A DNA stretch of 64,000 nt from Leptospira selangorensis (GCF_004769405.1 NZ_RQES01000010.1:248001-312000); one strand, 5' to 3'; shown: positions 1 to 9,978, counted from the first letter of the stretch. Translations and numbers: made by a program. The notes: generated by a model from the letters alone, not told the origin.

Positions 1-104
1 GTAGGAAAAGAAGAATGCTGGCGAAGAGAAATTTCTTTTTTGTAAGGCAGGTCTTCCATGATTCCTAGGTCTTCGGTTCCCCAAAGCAAAACTTTATTGG
101 ACAT
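1..104 (-). CDS. 5' end of an unrecognised gene, cut by the window edge
   Basis: The minus strand is open from an ATG at 104 to the window edge (about 34 codons) and reads like protein, beginning MSNKVLLWGTEDLGIMEDLP. A second in-frame ATG at 59 has a better Shine-Dalgarno match (AGGA a few bases upstream), so the start may be there. The gene would be divergent from the penicillin-binding protein at 267, leaving about 160 bp for promoters. The fragment is too short to name a family. The call rests only on an open frame with plausible composition. Confidence 0.4.
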   Translation of the reverse strand, partial: MSNKVLLWGTEDLGIMEDLPYKKEISLRQHSSFP

Positions 105-266
105 AGAATTTACGAACTGTCTACCAGAATCACCTTTATTTGTCCGTTCCCTAATCCTTTCGGATATGTTTTATGCCGACATAAGAGTGCAAGATCCGGA
201 CAAAAATTCTCAAAAAAAGTCCTTTTCTTTCCTTAACTTACGACGGAAAACCTACCGACGGACCTT

Positions 267-2660
267 ATGAACATCAAAGATCGTATCCTTGGAATTTTAG
301 CTGCACTCCTCCAATATTCTAGAACAAACTGGAGATCCATCCTTAAATACTCGGTCATTTCCGGGATCGTAATACTTTCATTTCTGATCGGCGGATCTTA
401 TGTTGTATGGCTCACCAAACAAGAAGAAGTCGTCCGAAATCTAGAAACTTTCCAAAGAGAAGTTTCGGATGCGTACGATCCGAACGAGATCAAACCGATA
501 CGCATCTTGGACAAAAACGGAAAATTGATCGGAGAATTCTCTCGTAGAAAATTCAGACCGATCCGTACTGATAATTTAGCAAATCACGGAAATATAATAT
601 GGGCTCTTCTTAGTTCGGAAGACAGAGATTTTTACGAGCATAATGGCGTAAATTTTACCGCCTTACTTAGAGCGATCATAGTTAACTTAACCACTTTCCA
701 AAAACAAGGCGGTTCTACTCTTACCCAGCAGTTAGCAAAACTTACTTTGGATTTAGGAGCTCGAAACGTATTCAATAAACTCACCGAGTTTTACTGTACA
801 TTCTACTTGGAAAGCAAGTTCGACAAAAATACGATCTTAGCAATGTATCTAAATCGTATCTTCTTGGGAGAAGGAAATACAGGAGTGGAAGAAGCTTCCC
901 GTTATTATTTTAATAAACCTGCATATGAATTAACTCCTGCAGAAGCGGCTTTGCTTGTGGGAACAATTCCGGCTCCTTCTAACTATAATGCTGTTAGGAA
1001 TCCTAAAATAGCTCTCAAAAGGCAGAAGATGGTGATGACCGTAATGGGCAAAAACCAAAACCTTCATCCGAATCCTAAATCTATTGAGAGAGATTTTGAG
1101 AAGAAGGTAGATGCAAATATCCGCAAGTTCAGATCCTTTTATGTGGTCGAGGAAACAAAAGAAGAAGAGGATAAAGTAGTCATCACTTCCGAGATAGGAA
1201 AGTACGGCTTTGATAAAGATTTTACGATCAATCTTGCTTCCGATTTTAATTTCGGGATCCGCCAATTCGTGATCGAGAACTTCTCGGAGATTGATCTGGA
1301 AAGCCGTGGTATGAACGTATATACCACATTAGATTATGATAAACAAGAAGCTGCAGAACGTTCTCTCAGAGAAGGAATAGAGGCAGTTCGCAAAAAACTT
1401 TCTGAAGATAAAGCAAATTACGTAAAAGCCGGTAAAACGGAAGAAGCAGTTAAACAAAATAAGATCATAGAGAATATGAACGGAAGTTTGATTTCCATCA
1501 ATCCTACAAACGGATATGTGGAAGCAATGGTCGGTAGTTACAAAATTTCTAATATATTCAGGCTAAACCGAGCAGTTTCCGCTGTAAGACAACCAGGCTC
1601 CGTGATCAAGGGACTCGTCTATCTGATGGCATTCGAAAAAAGGATAGCAACTCCTACTTCTATCGTTGTGGATGAGCCAATCAAGATCAGAGGATATGCC
1701 CCTAAAAACTGGTATAAAGGCCATAGAGGTGCAATGCAAACTAGAACTGCATTCGCTCAGTCTGTGAATACTATCGCAGTCAAGTTCATGGATGAGATTG
1801 GCGTTGGTGATTTTATCCATACTCTGGGAAAAATTTTGGACCTTGACAGCTCGGAATTGAGCAGAAGGTTCCAACATAATCTTACATTGGCACTCGGCTC
1901 CGGAGAATTATCTCCTAAAGAGCTGGCAACAGTATACGCAACAATCGCAAATAACGGTAAAAAAGTAAAACCTGTGGAAATACTTAGGATCACAGACTTC
2001 GAAGGATCAGAACTTTATGTAAACCTTCTACCTGATCCAAAAGAAGCGGAACAAATTTTAGATCCTGTCGCTTGCGCAATGACCTTAAACTTATTAGAAG
2101 CTGTGGTTTCCGAAGAAGGTACACTCAAGATCGCATTAAAAGATGGAGAAAAATTTCCACTAGGCGGAAAGACAGGGACGGTTCAATCTCCTAAAGAAGC
2201 ACAAAAACGTTGGGGCTCCAGAAAAGGAGTACGAGATGTTTGGTTTGCAGGTGTGAATCCTAATTTAGTCACCGCAGTTTGGGTTGGTAATGATCTAGGA
2301 GCTCCATTCCCCGGTTCAGGCTCAGGAACAAGCGGCTCTATTTGGTTTAGATATGTTTCGCACGTAGCCAGAACATTAGGTTTTGGTGATAGTCTCATCA
2401 CTCCATTTAACGGAGATTATGTGAAAGTGGACATTTGCGCGGAAACAGGCGGACTTTTATCCAACGAAGCAGAATGTAAACATCCACTCTATGGACAGTA
2501 CTATTATGTGGGAGACCAACCTGGCGGAGGTGCGCCTAGTCCTACAGTTACCCAAACAGAAGGAGGCACATCCACAAACAGTTCCGAGGAAGCTCTTTCC
2601 GGAGAAGATGCAGTGGAATTAGAACTTCCTGAAATTAAGGAAGATCCGAACGACGATTAG
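267..2660 (+). CDS. Class A penicillin-binding protein (glycosyltransferase/transpeptidase)
   Basis: Bifunctional peptidoglycan synthase that polymerises lipid II and cross-links stem peptides on the outer face of the inner membrane. The protein (797 aa) has a short cytoplasmic tail and one membrane anchor (about residues 28-50). A GT51 domain follows, with the SSEDRDF motif (catalytic Glu118) and GGSTLTQQLAK (148-158). The transpeptidase domain has the SVIK active-site tetrad (Ser445), SVN (499-501) and KTGT (Lys635). A Ser/Thr/Gly-rich acidic tail follows. All catalytic motifs of both domains are present. The stop overlaps by 26 bp the end of the convergent solute-binding lipoprotein gene. 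Whether it corresponds to PBP1a or PBP1b of other bacteria cannot be said from motifs. Confidence 0.95.
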   Translation: MNIKDRILGILAALLQYSRTNWRSILKYSVISGIVILSFLIGGSYVVWLTKQEEVVRNLETFQREVSDAYDPNEIKPIRILDKNGKLIGEFSRRKFRPIRTDNLANHGNIIWALLSSEDRDFYEHNGVNFTALLRAIIVNLTTFQKQGGSTLTQQLAKLTLDLGARNVFNKLTEFYCTFYLESKFDKNTILAMYLNRIFLGEGNTGVEEASRYYFNKPAYELTPAEAALLVGTIPAPSNYNAVRNPKIALKRQKMVMTVMGKNQNLHPNPKSIERDFEKKVDANIRKFRSFYVVEETKEEEDKVVITSEIGKYGFDKDFTINLASDFNFGIRQFVIENFSEIDLESRGMNVYTTLDYDKQEAAERSLREGIEAVRKKLSEDKANYVKAGKTEEAVKQNKIIENMNGSLISINPTNGYVEAMVGSYKISNIFRLNRAVSAVRQPGSVIKGLVYLMAFEKRIATPTSIVVDEPIKIRGYAPKNWYKGHRGAMQTRTAFAQSVNTIAVKFMDEIGVGDFIHTLGKILDLDSSELSRRFQHNLTLALGSGELSPKELATVYATIANNGKKVKPVEILRITDFEGSELYVNLLPDPKEAEQILDPVACAMTLNLLEAVVSEEGTLKIALKDGEKFPLGGKTGTVQSPKEAQKRWGSRKGVRDVWFAGVNPNLVTAVWVGNDLGAPFPGSGSGTSGSIWFRYVSHVARTLGFGDSLITPFNGDYVKVDICAETGGLLSNEAECKHPLYGQYYYVGDQPGGGAPSPTVTQTEGGTSTNSSEEALSGEDAVELELPEIKEDPNDD

Positions 2661-4131
2661 GATTTTTTGGCAAGCGGTCCCCTACTAGATATAATTCATA
2701 TGGGGACCATAAAAAAATCCAAGGAGCATCGTCGGATAAAAGTGAAAATGCTTCTTTGATCTGAGGGCTTATATCCGTTTTATCAGTAGATCTAATCTCT
2801 TGGAAAATTTTTTCCATTTTTGGGTTAGAGTAGAAGGCTCGATTTCCTCCATTCCCGAATCTATCTCCGGCAAATAATGGATCTAAAAATGCAAATGGTC
2901 CAGGTAGATCCGCATACCAAAATAGTAATGTTAGATCTCCCTTTCCTTCTCCATTCTCTTTATATAATGCAGCCTTTTCCATCGGAAGGATTTTGATCTT
3001 TAATCCCAGCTCTTTCAAGTTTTGGACAATTGCAGCTCCATTTGCCTGGTTCTCCTCGTCTCCTCTCATCCTAAATTCTAATTCTCTTTCTAAAATTTTA
3101 GGATAACAAACTGACTTAGAAAGAAGTTCTTTGGCTTTTGCGAGATCATAAGGATACATTTCTTCGGAAGAAGCCCAGGTATCAGAAAGAGATTTTGGAA
3201 ATGGGCCTACGGAAACTTCTCCTTTTCCTTCCAATAAAACCCGGATGATTGTACGTTTATCTACGGAATAATTTAATGCTTTTCTAAAGTTCTTATCGAA
3301 GCAGGATTCTTTTGCGTTGATCGCTATGTATTGAACACCGCCTCCTTTTCGAATAGAAATATGATCATCTTTTACTAATGAGTTTTTAAGAAGAAAGACA
3401 GGTAATTTCATCAGATCCAATTCGTCTTTAAAATATAAATACAATCCTGTGCTTGCTTGAGGAAGAACTCTAAACAGAATTTCAGAACCCAAATCGTTCG
3501 GGTGATTAGCAACCAATCTAAGATGATTGTTTCTTTTCCATTCTGCTAATTTAAAATCACCACAAACTGATTCAGGTGGGCCGCAATAGATCCAAGCTTG
3601 TGGCAAAGAAAGTTTTTCTAAAGTTTCCCTAAGACCCCCTTCGAAATAAATTTCCAAACTGGAATCGGAGAGAACTTTCCCACCTTTTAAAAAAGAATAT
3701 GTACTTCTTCTTGGGCCTGGAGTATTTCTTAATCTTTCTAAAGACCCTAAAACGATTTGAGCACTTACATTTAATTTTCGATCTTTGCGGATCTCTAAGA
3801 TCAATCTTCTGATCTTAGATGACGGACCTTCCGTTAACTTATATGATCTCACTAAAGAAGGAAGGATTGTACCTTCTCCATTTATTTCAAAAAGCCTTGG
3901 GTAGATATATTTTAGAACAATTCTGGAAGATAAATCAGTAGATCGGATCGGATCTAAAGAGATCGGATCAGAAGGTAGTGAAAATACCAGTTTTTCAGGA
4001 CTTCTTTCCGCTTTTCCACAACCATAAAAAAGAAGGGACAAAAGAAGGAAAGCCAGGGAAAAGGTAAGAGTCGGTTTCGGTCCGACCTGAAACCGGGAAG
4101 AGACCGAGTCTAGAAATCTAGGATAAAACAT
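2635..4131 (-). CDS. Extracellular solute-binding lipoprotein, family 5 (peptide/nickel type)
   Basis: Predicted substrate-binding component of an oligopeptide/nickel-type ABC importer. After a 20-residue polar start there is a hydrophobic signal segment ending in a lipobox-like LLFYGC (lipidated Cys38). The mature protein has family-5 features: an N-terminal SLPSDPISLDPI stretch, a central region around FRKALNYSVDKRTII and a C-terminal lobe. No permease or ATPase gene lies next to it, so its transporter partner, if any, is elsewhere. Its start codon is only 9 bp from the divergent msbA start. Its last codons overlap the PBP gene on the other strand. The ligand is unknown. Confidence 0.85.
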   Translation of the reverse strand: MFYPRFLDSVSSRFQVGPKPTLTFSLAFLLLSLLFYGCGKAERSPEKLVFSLPSDPISLDPIRSTDLSSRIVLKYIYPRLFEINGEGTILPSLVRSYKLTEGPSSKIRRLILEIRKDRKLNVSAQIVLGSLERLRNTPGPRRSTYSFLKGGKVLSDSSLEIYFEGGLRETLEKLSLPQAWIYCGPPESVCGDFKLAEWKRNNHLRLVANHPNDLGSEILFRVLPQASTGLYLYFKDELDLMKLPVFLLKNSLVKDDHISIRKGGGVQYIAINAKESCFDKNFRKALNYSVDKRTIIRVLLEGKGEVSVGPFPKSLSDTWASSEEMYPYDLAKAKELLSKSVCYPKILERELEFRMRGDEENQANGAAIVQNLKELGLKIKILPMEKAALYKENGEGKGDLTLLFWYADLPGPFAFLDPLFAGDRFGNGGNRAFYSNPKMEKIFQEIRSTDKTDISPQIKEAFSLLSDDAPWIFLWSPYELYLVGDRLPKNPNRRSDLP

Positions 4132-4140
4132 TCCGGACCT

Positions 4141-6024
4141 ATGAACGTCTATAGACGCCTCTTGGGGTATTCCTTCAAGTATAAATACAGATTAATCACC
4201 GGGATCGTACTATCCTTTTTTGTATCTATACTCAATGGTGCCTCTCTCACTAGCGTTATTCCAATTTTCAACGCAATCGGAAAAGGCGGAAAAGCTGACT
4301 TTCAAATTACACTCACCAAAAAAGAAAGTATCGCATTAAAAGTTAGGGAAGAAGGAAAAGAATTAGAAGCAATCCAAAAAATAGAAGCCCTAGTCGCAGA
4401 TATAAAGATCAAGACTAACTTTTATTTAACCACTCTTCCCAAAGATCAGCTCGTTTTAATTTTTTGTTTATTCATATTTCCAATTTATCTAGCTAAACTT
4501 TTGTTCTTAACGGGCGCTGTGTACTGCATCAACTCAGGCGGTTATTTAGCTGTCCGAGATTTGCGTTTAGAACTTTATTCTAAGGCGCAGGAACTTCCTC
4601 TCAATCATTTTGTTCAAGAGAAGACAGGGATCTTTATGAGCCGCATCGTTAACGATGTAGAAGTTTTGGCAAAAATAATCAGTTCAGATCTGAAAGATGC
4701 TATCGTAGATTTTTTCTATATCATCACACATTTGCTCATTCTTCTCTTTTTAAGTTGGGAAATGTTCATCGCGGTTTTAGTCGTGGTCCCGTTGATCATG
4801 GGACCGGTAACTTCTTTTGCTGACAGGATCAGAAAAGCGACTCGCAATCAACAAGAAAGATTGTCATCATTAAACGGGCATTTGCAAGAAGTGATTTCAG
4901 GGATCCGAGTCATCCGTGCATTCTCCATGGAAAAAACGGAAGCCGGAAGATTTTGGGAGATCAATAACGATCTTTCCGACAAAACATTCAAAGGACATTT
5001 CTATCACCAGATAGGTCCTTCTTTAGTGGAACTTTCCAGCTCCATAGTTGCCGTAATATTTTTGGCTTTCGGTGCTTATTTGATCGAACTCCAAAAATTG
5101 ACCTTAGGTCATTTTATGATCTTCTTCTTAACTTTGGTATTTTTGACCAGACCATTCAAGCAGATGGGAATGTTATCCAACTCCATCCAAAGTGCAGTGG
5201 CTGCCGGAACCAGAGTTTTTGAAATGCTAGATAGTGAAACGGATGTAAAAAATCCTCCAAATCCTATTTATCCAAAAAGACTTTCTAAAGAATTAAAATT
5301 CGATTCGGTAGGATACACTTACCCTGGAGCAAAAAGCCCCGCTCTATCCGACTTAAATCTTTCCATTCAAAAAGGATCCACAATCGCGTTAGTCGGTTCT
5401 TCCGGCGCAGGAAAATCCACATTGGTGGATCTTGTACCAAGATTGATCGACCCAAGCGAAGGTTCCATCACTTGGGATGGAACTGATCTCAGAAATTTAG
5501 ATTTGGCATCCTTACGCAAAAAAATTTCCATCGTGAACCAACAAGTATTCTTGTTCAACGGAAGTATCCGAGAGAATATCTGCTACGGAACGGAAAAGGT
5601 TACGGAAGAAAGAATGAGAGAAGTTTCAGAACTTGCATTTGCAACTGACTTTATCTTATCTTTCGAAGACGGTTTCGATACAGTAGTGGGAGAAAGAGGA
5701 GTGATGTTGTCCGGAGGCCAAAGGCAAAGGATCTCCATCGCAAGAGCGTTATTGAATAATCCTGAAATTCTTATTTTGGACGAGGCAACTTCTGCTTTAG
5801 ATACAGAATCGGAAAGAGTCGTTCAACAAGCTCTTGAATCTTTATACAAAAATAGAACTGTCATTATCATCGCCCACAGACTTTCTACAGTTCAAATCGC
5901 AGATACTATTTTTACTATGGAAGGTGGAAAGGTAGTAGAATCAGGATCTCACTCCGAGTTGATCCGCCTCGATGGAAAGTATAAGAAATTATACGAGATG
6001 CAATTCGCAGAATCTCCGGTTTAA
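4141..6024 (+). CDS. msbA: Lipid A exporter, ABC half-transporter MsbA
   Basis: Homodimeric ABC exporter that flips lipid A-core across the inner membrane. Six predicted transmembrane helices occupy roughly residues 15-335. The first periplasmic loop is unusually long and charged (about residues 45-95). The nucleotide-binding domain carries Walker A GSSGAGKST (419-427), signature LSGGQ (523-527) and Walker B ILILDE (543-548). The MsbA assignment is supported by lpxK only 9 bp downstream, a classic LPS-gene pairing. No clear Shine-Dalgarno precedes the ATG, and the divergent lipoprotein start is 9 bp away. A general lipid or drug exporter is the alternative. Confidence 0.88.
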   Translation: MNVYRRLLGYSFKYKYRLITGIVLSFFVSILNGASLTSVIPIFNAIGKGGKADFQITLTKKESIALKVREEGKELEAIQKIEALVADIKIKTNFYLTTLPKDQLVLIFCLFIFPIYLAKLLFLTGAVYCINSGGYLAVRDLRLELYSKAQELPLNHFVQEKTGIFMSRIVNDVEVLAKIISSDLKDAIVDFFYIITHLLILLFLSWEMFIAVLVVVPLIMGPVTSFADRIRKATRNQQERLSSLNGHLQEVISGIRVIRAFSMEKTEAGRFWEINNDLSDKTFKGHFYHQIGPSLVELSSSIVAVIFLAFGAYLIELQKLTLGHFMIFFLTLVFLTRPFKQMGMLSNSIQSAVAAGTRVFEMLDSETDVKNPPNPIYPKRLSKELKFDSVGYTYPGAKSPALSDLNLSIQKGSTIALVGSSGAGKSTLVDLVPRLIDPSEGSITWDGTDLRNLDLASLRKKISIVNQQVFLFNGSIRENICYGTEKVTEERMREVSELAFATDFILSFEDGFDTVVGERGVMLSGGQRQRISIARALLNNPEILILDEATSALDTESERVVQQALESLYKNRTVIIIAHRLSTVQIADTIFTMEGGKVVESGSHSELIRLDGKYKKLYEMQFAESPV

Positions 6025-6033
6025 GAAAAGAAG

Positions 6034-7077
6034 ATGATCTCTTTTGGAAAGATCCTATTTTTTCCGATCCTATTTTTACTCAGCCTCATCTATAGGATTT
6101 TATTTTTTTTAGATAGAAGTTTTAAGAAAAAAAGAACTCTTCCTTCTTCCATAACAATCAGCGTAGGAAATTTCAGTGTGGGTGGAACAGGCAAAACTCC
6201 TTTCACTTTACATCTAGCAAAATTACTTCATTCTAATTTTCCAAATATCCCGATCGTAATCTTAAGCAGAGGATATGGCTCCTCAGGAAAAGGAACCAGA
6301 AGAGTTACTGAAAATTCTTCCGCCACTGAAATTGGAGATGAACCTCTTCTTTTAAAAAAGAATCTTCCTTTTGCTGAAGTGTATGTAGGAAGTAATAGAT
6401 ACGACTCTTATCTGCAATTCAGATCCGAAAACAAAATACCAACTGATCAAAAGGTATTTACATTATTAGATGATGGATTCCAACATCACGCTTTAAACAG
6501 AGATTTAGATTTAGTTTTATTAGATTGTACAAAACTTTCTAAAATGGAATTTGTTCTCCCTTTAGGTTTATTAAGAGAATCTTATAGTTCAGTATCCAGG
6601 GCGAATTTTTTAATCGCTTCTAAATTTTCGGAAGAATGGGAAGATCTACTTTCTAAATGGATCCAAAAATACAGACCTTCTCAAACCTTAAAATTTAAGT
6701 TTTCTCCCCAGAAACTAGTTCCACTTTCTTCTGAGGCTTCAGAAGTTTCCGTTAAAGATCTATTAGGAAAATCAGTATTCAGCTTTGCAGGTTTGGGAAA
6801 TCCGGATTCGTTTTATTCTTCTTTAAAAGATCAAAATCCATCCGAACTAAAAACCAAATCTTATCCAGATCATTATTCTTATACGAAAGAAGATCTAGTT
6901 CATATTTCTGAAAAATCTTCCGATCAAGATTACATTATCTGTACGGAAAAAGACGGAGTAAAGATCGCTTCGCTTATTGAAATGGATAAAAATTTTTCCA
7001 AATGGTTTTATCTCAGATTAGAAACCGTTCTGGAAAATGAATCAGAGTTGGTAAATTCGGTCCGTAGTTTCATCTAA
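6034..7077 (+). CDS. lpxK: Tetraacyldisaccharide 4'-kinase LpxK
   Basis: Phosphorylates the 4' position of the lipid A disaccharide precursor, late in lipid A synthesis at the inner membrane. There is an N-terminal membrane anchor (about residues 5-27), then SVGNFSVGGTGKTPF with the P-loop GGTGKT at residues 50-55, and the family motif LLDDGFQHHALNRDLD around residues 143-158. The length (347 aa) is normal. It lies 9 bp after msbA and is very likely co-transcribed with it. Confidence 0.95.
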   Translation: MISFGKILFFPILFLLSLIYRILFFLDRSFKKKRTLPSSITISVGNFSVGGTGKTPFTLHLAKLLHSNFPNIPIVILSRGYGSSGKGTRRVTENSSATEIGDEPLLLKKNLPFAEVYVGSNRYDSYLQFRSENKIPTDQKVFTLLDDGFQHHALNRDLDLVLLDCTKLSKMEFVLPLGLLRESYSSVSRANFLIASKFSEEWEDLLSKWIQKYRPSQTLKFKFSPQKLVPLSSEASEVSVKDLLGKSVFSFAGLGNPDSFYSSLKDQNPSELKTKSYPDHYSYTKEDLVHISEKSSDQDYIICTEKDGVKIASLIEMDKNFSKWFYLRLETVLENESELVNSVRSFI

Positions 7078-7208
7078 CCAAACAAAAAGACTTTCTCTTT
7101 CTTTAAAAAATAGTATGATTCTTTTCTCTCTCCTATATTTGTGTAGGAATATAGTGAATGGAAATAAATTTTTAACTAATATTTTATACAATGAATGAAG
7201 AAGGTTGA

Positions 7209-8483
7209 ATGAAATCCAAAATTCTATTTCTATTCTTATTATTCCTACCGGCGATTGTATTTGCAGAACCCCAGACTGTATACTTACGTAACGGCCAAAT
7301 ATTACATGGGGATGTCATCAACCAAACCGCGGCCTATATCGATATAAAATTACAAAACGGGGAGACAAGACGTATCCAAAAGGAAACTATCCTGAGGATC
7401 GCCTATAGGGAACCTCAAAAAGAAGAGCCTAAAAAAGTCGAACCTCTAATACCTGTCGAAAAGCAAGAGCCCAAAAAACAAGAACCCGAAATTGTTTCAC
7501 CTCCCCCGGTCGTCAAAGAAGCTAAAAGAGTTGTCAGAAGTCCATTAGAAAGACATTATATAGATTTTTATTTGGGAGCGGGAAATGGAACCTTCTCCCC
7601 CCAAACCATAGACTTTTATTATAAATACCAAAACATTAGGAGTATATTCGTTGATGCGACTCCTTTCTTCCTAGCAGGAGGTCCAAAACGTACTGCAGGC
7701 ACTTCCGTCTCAGCAGGGATCAATTATAAGTTCAAAAAATTCTCCATAGAAGCCGGAGGAATGGAAACCAATACTTCCACAAGCTCTCGGAATATAGGTC
7801 CCGAGGCGGAACCGATAGTGATTTACGGATCTTATCCGGAACAAATGAAGGCGGCTTTTTTCAAAACATCGTATTCTGCACTATCCAAATCTAATTTCGA
7901 GTTATATCCGAGTGTAGGCTATATCCGAACTTGGAATAGAACGAAGGACTCTCAGTCACAGGTATTTCAACAAGATAATGTGGCTGGGAAATCAAACTTT
8001 CAAGCTTCCGAAAGTTTAAGTGGCACATCCATCGGATTAGGCTTCGCTTATTTGTTCGGATCTAAAGTCGAGATAAGGTCTGAATTCGAATCCTTAAGCA
8101 TGAAAGGCTCCCAATCCATCCACCAAGATTATACGGCTATATTTTTAGCCCCTCCTTACACTTTATTTGTATTACCTGGCGATTATAGTTTTGATTGGAA
8201 GGCAAAAGGAACTCACGCTTCCTTAAAGTTGAGTTATTTTTGGAAAATGGGGATCGGATTTTTTATCAAATATGATTCTTATCAATGGAAATATTCCCTA
8301 CAAGATGGAAGTTTTCCGATCACACTTTCTCTAGATGACGATCCCCCTACTTTGTCCGAACTTGTAAGTTGGAATTTCAGTCAAAAGCTCGTGGCTCAAA
8401 CTATAAATGCCACAAGTAGAGCGACTTCCATACAATTTGGAATTTCTAAAACCTTAAACTTCGGACCGGAGGAAAATTATTAA
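7209..8483 (+). CDS. Secreted protein: Sm-like module plus predicted beta-barrel (paralogue 1 of 3)
   Basis: No named family is recognised. A signal peptide (residues 1-19) is followed by a compact beta-rich module (about 22-68) of the form VYLRNGQ...GDVINQTAAYIDIKLQNG...I..I.R.AYRE, resembling an Sm/SH3-like fold. A Pro/Glu/Lys linker follows, then about 300 residues of alternating polar/aromatic strands ending in Tyr, as expected for an outer-membrane barrel. The next two genes repeat this design. It is preceded by a good ribosome site (AAGAAGG). Outer-membrane location is inferred from strand pattern only. Confidence 0.75.
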   Translation: MKSKILFLFLLFLPAIVFAEPQTVYLRNGQILHGDVINQTAAYIDIKLQNGETRRIQKETILRIAYREPQKEEPKKVEPLIPVEKQEPKKQEPEIVSPPPVVKEAKRVVRSPLERHYIDFYLGAGNGTFSPQTIDFYYKYQNIRSIFVDATPFFLAGGPKRTAGTSVSAGINYKFKKFSIEAGGMETNTSTSSRNIGPEAEPIVIYGSYPEQMKAAFFKTSYSALSKSNFELYPSVGYIRTWNRTKDSQSQVFQQDNVAGKSNFQASESLSGTSIGLGFAYLFGSKVEIRSEFESLSMKGSQSIHQDYTAIFLAPPYTLFVLPGDYSFDWKAKGTHASLKLSYFWKMGIGFFIKYDSYQWKYSLQDGSFPITLSLDDDPPTLSELVSWNFSQKLVAQTINATSRATSIQFGISKTLNFGPEENY

Positions 8484-8626
8484 CCGAAGTATATTTTTAA
8501 GAATGTAGTATTTGTTATACGATAACCGTTCTTAGTTTTCTGGCATGTCAATTTATTGCTTGAATCTTACTTTCATTCCAGGGATTCTTTCCCAGAATTC
8601 CAAATTGAATGGGATCAAGATAGGAA

Positions 8627-9958
8627 ATGCGAAGGCTAAAAAATAAAATATACGCGGCAATTTTCTTCGGATGTCTGATCTGTTCCTTAACTTCTGTCTA
8701 TCCAAACGATCAAGTCATCTATATGAAGGACGGAAGAGTGATCACAGCGGAGATTATTTCCCAAACCGCATTCAAAATGGTGATCAAACTACCTGATGGT
8801 TCCACAAAGGAAATTTCAAAACAAGAAATCAAAAGAGTAGCATTTAAAGAAGCCAAAACTCCGGAACCTAAAGATAAAACTCCTGTTGGACCTCCTACAC
8901 CTACTCCGGAAGAAATTGCAAAACAACAAGAAGAAGATTCTAAAAAACAAGCTATCATAGACGAGAAGGCAGAAAAAAGAAAAAAACAGATCGAAGAAGC
9001 AAAACGAAATCGTTTAGATATATTTTTAGGCACTGGATCCGGAATAGTAAACTTCCAAGGAGCAAATTATTACGACAGTGTAATTGCAGTCGGAAGTAGC
9101 TTGGGGCAAGACAGTGGTAAATTCGAATATCCGATAGAACCAAAACCTAAAAGTGGAAAGGCTCACTCTTTAGAGATTAGATACTCTTGGAACAGATTTG
9201 TAGGAGAAGCAGGCGCAAGTTCCGTCACATCTACCGCAACCCAAACTATTATCGGAATAGATGGTCCGAGCAGCGGGACTTTTCCAAAATTTATCCATGG
9301 AAATTATGACGTTTCTATGAAACATGCTTATGGAAATTTTTCTTACTCAGTATACCCAAATCCAAAATACGATATTCGTCCGGTGATCGGATACCACCAG
9401 TTCTGGACAAAAACTGACAATTCAAATTCGTTAACTTTAGGAACAGGAGTGGCCCCACTGTTTAGTGACCAATATTTTGGAACCGCACCTACTTCAGTTG
9501 CAGAAGGTTTAAAAGGTTTCTCCTACGGGGTTCAATACGATGTAAAATTCGAAAAGTTCGAGATCCGCGCTGGACTTCATATTTTACAAATGAAAGGTTT
9601 CGGAACTTACGATCGACACCTAAATGCTTATGCACCTATTAGCGCTCAAGCCCAATCAGAGAATATCGATGTGTACAATAAATGGGTCGCAAAAGGAGCC
9701 ATCATTGATCTGAAATTTTTATATCCTTGGAAATACGGAGTTGGCTTTTGGATGGGACTAAATAGTACGAGTTGGACTTACACTATGTCAGAGACCGCCT
9801 TGAGCGTCGGGAATGGAGATTCTTCAGGAGTGGATCCGGAAAGTTACCCATTAGGAAAATTATTGTTCGAATCTCTTATCGGCCCTGGAGCACTCAAAGA
9901 AACAAAATCCACTACAATACAAATTGGAGCGACTTACTCGTACGACTTTAATAAATAA
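8627..9958 (+). CDS. Secreted protein: Sm-like module plus predicted beta-barrel (paralogue 2 of 3)
   Basis: Paralogue of the preceding and following genes. It has a signal peptide (about residues 1-26) and an Sm-like module around residues 28-73 (VIYMKDGRVITAEIISQTAFK and a closing I.RVAFKE). A strongly charged Lys/Glu linker follows (about 75-125), longer than in paralogue 1, then a barrel-like domain. Signatures shared with paralogue 3 are YSWNRFVGEAG (YTWKRFVGELG there) and IRPVIGYHQFW (VRPILGYHKIW). The linker could form a helix or coiled coil crossing the periplasm. Function is unknown. Confidence 0.75.
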   Translation: MRRLKNKIYAAIFFGCLICSLTSVYPNDQVIYMKDGRVITAEIISQTAFKMVIKLPDGSTKEISKQEIKRVAFKEAKTPEPKDKTPVGPPTPTPEEIAKQQEEDSKKQAIIDEKAEKRKKQIEEAKRNRLDIFLGTGSGIVNFQGANYYDSVIAVGSSLGQDSGKFEYPIEPKPKSGKAHSLEIRYSWNRFVGEAGASSVTSTATQTIIGIDGPSSGTFPKFIHGNYDVSMKHAYGNFSYSVYPNPKYDIRPVIGYHQFWTKTDNSNSLTLGTGVAPLFSDQYFGTAPTSVAEGLKGFSYGVQYDVKFEKFEIRAGLHILQMKGFGTYDRHLNAYAPISAQAQSENIDVYNKWVAKGAIIDLKFLYPWKYGVGFWMGLNSTSWTYTMSETALSVGNGDSSGVDPESYPLGKLLFESLIGPGALKETKSTTIQIGATYSYDFNK

Positions 9959-9978
9959 AATCGTCTAATCTTTTTGAA

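Noticed and set aside
58..270. 70-codon plus-strand frame ending on the PBP start
   Set aside because: Composition is not protein-like, there is no ribosome site, and it overlaps the more plausible minus-strand frame.
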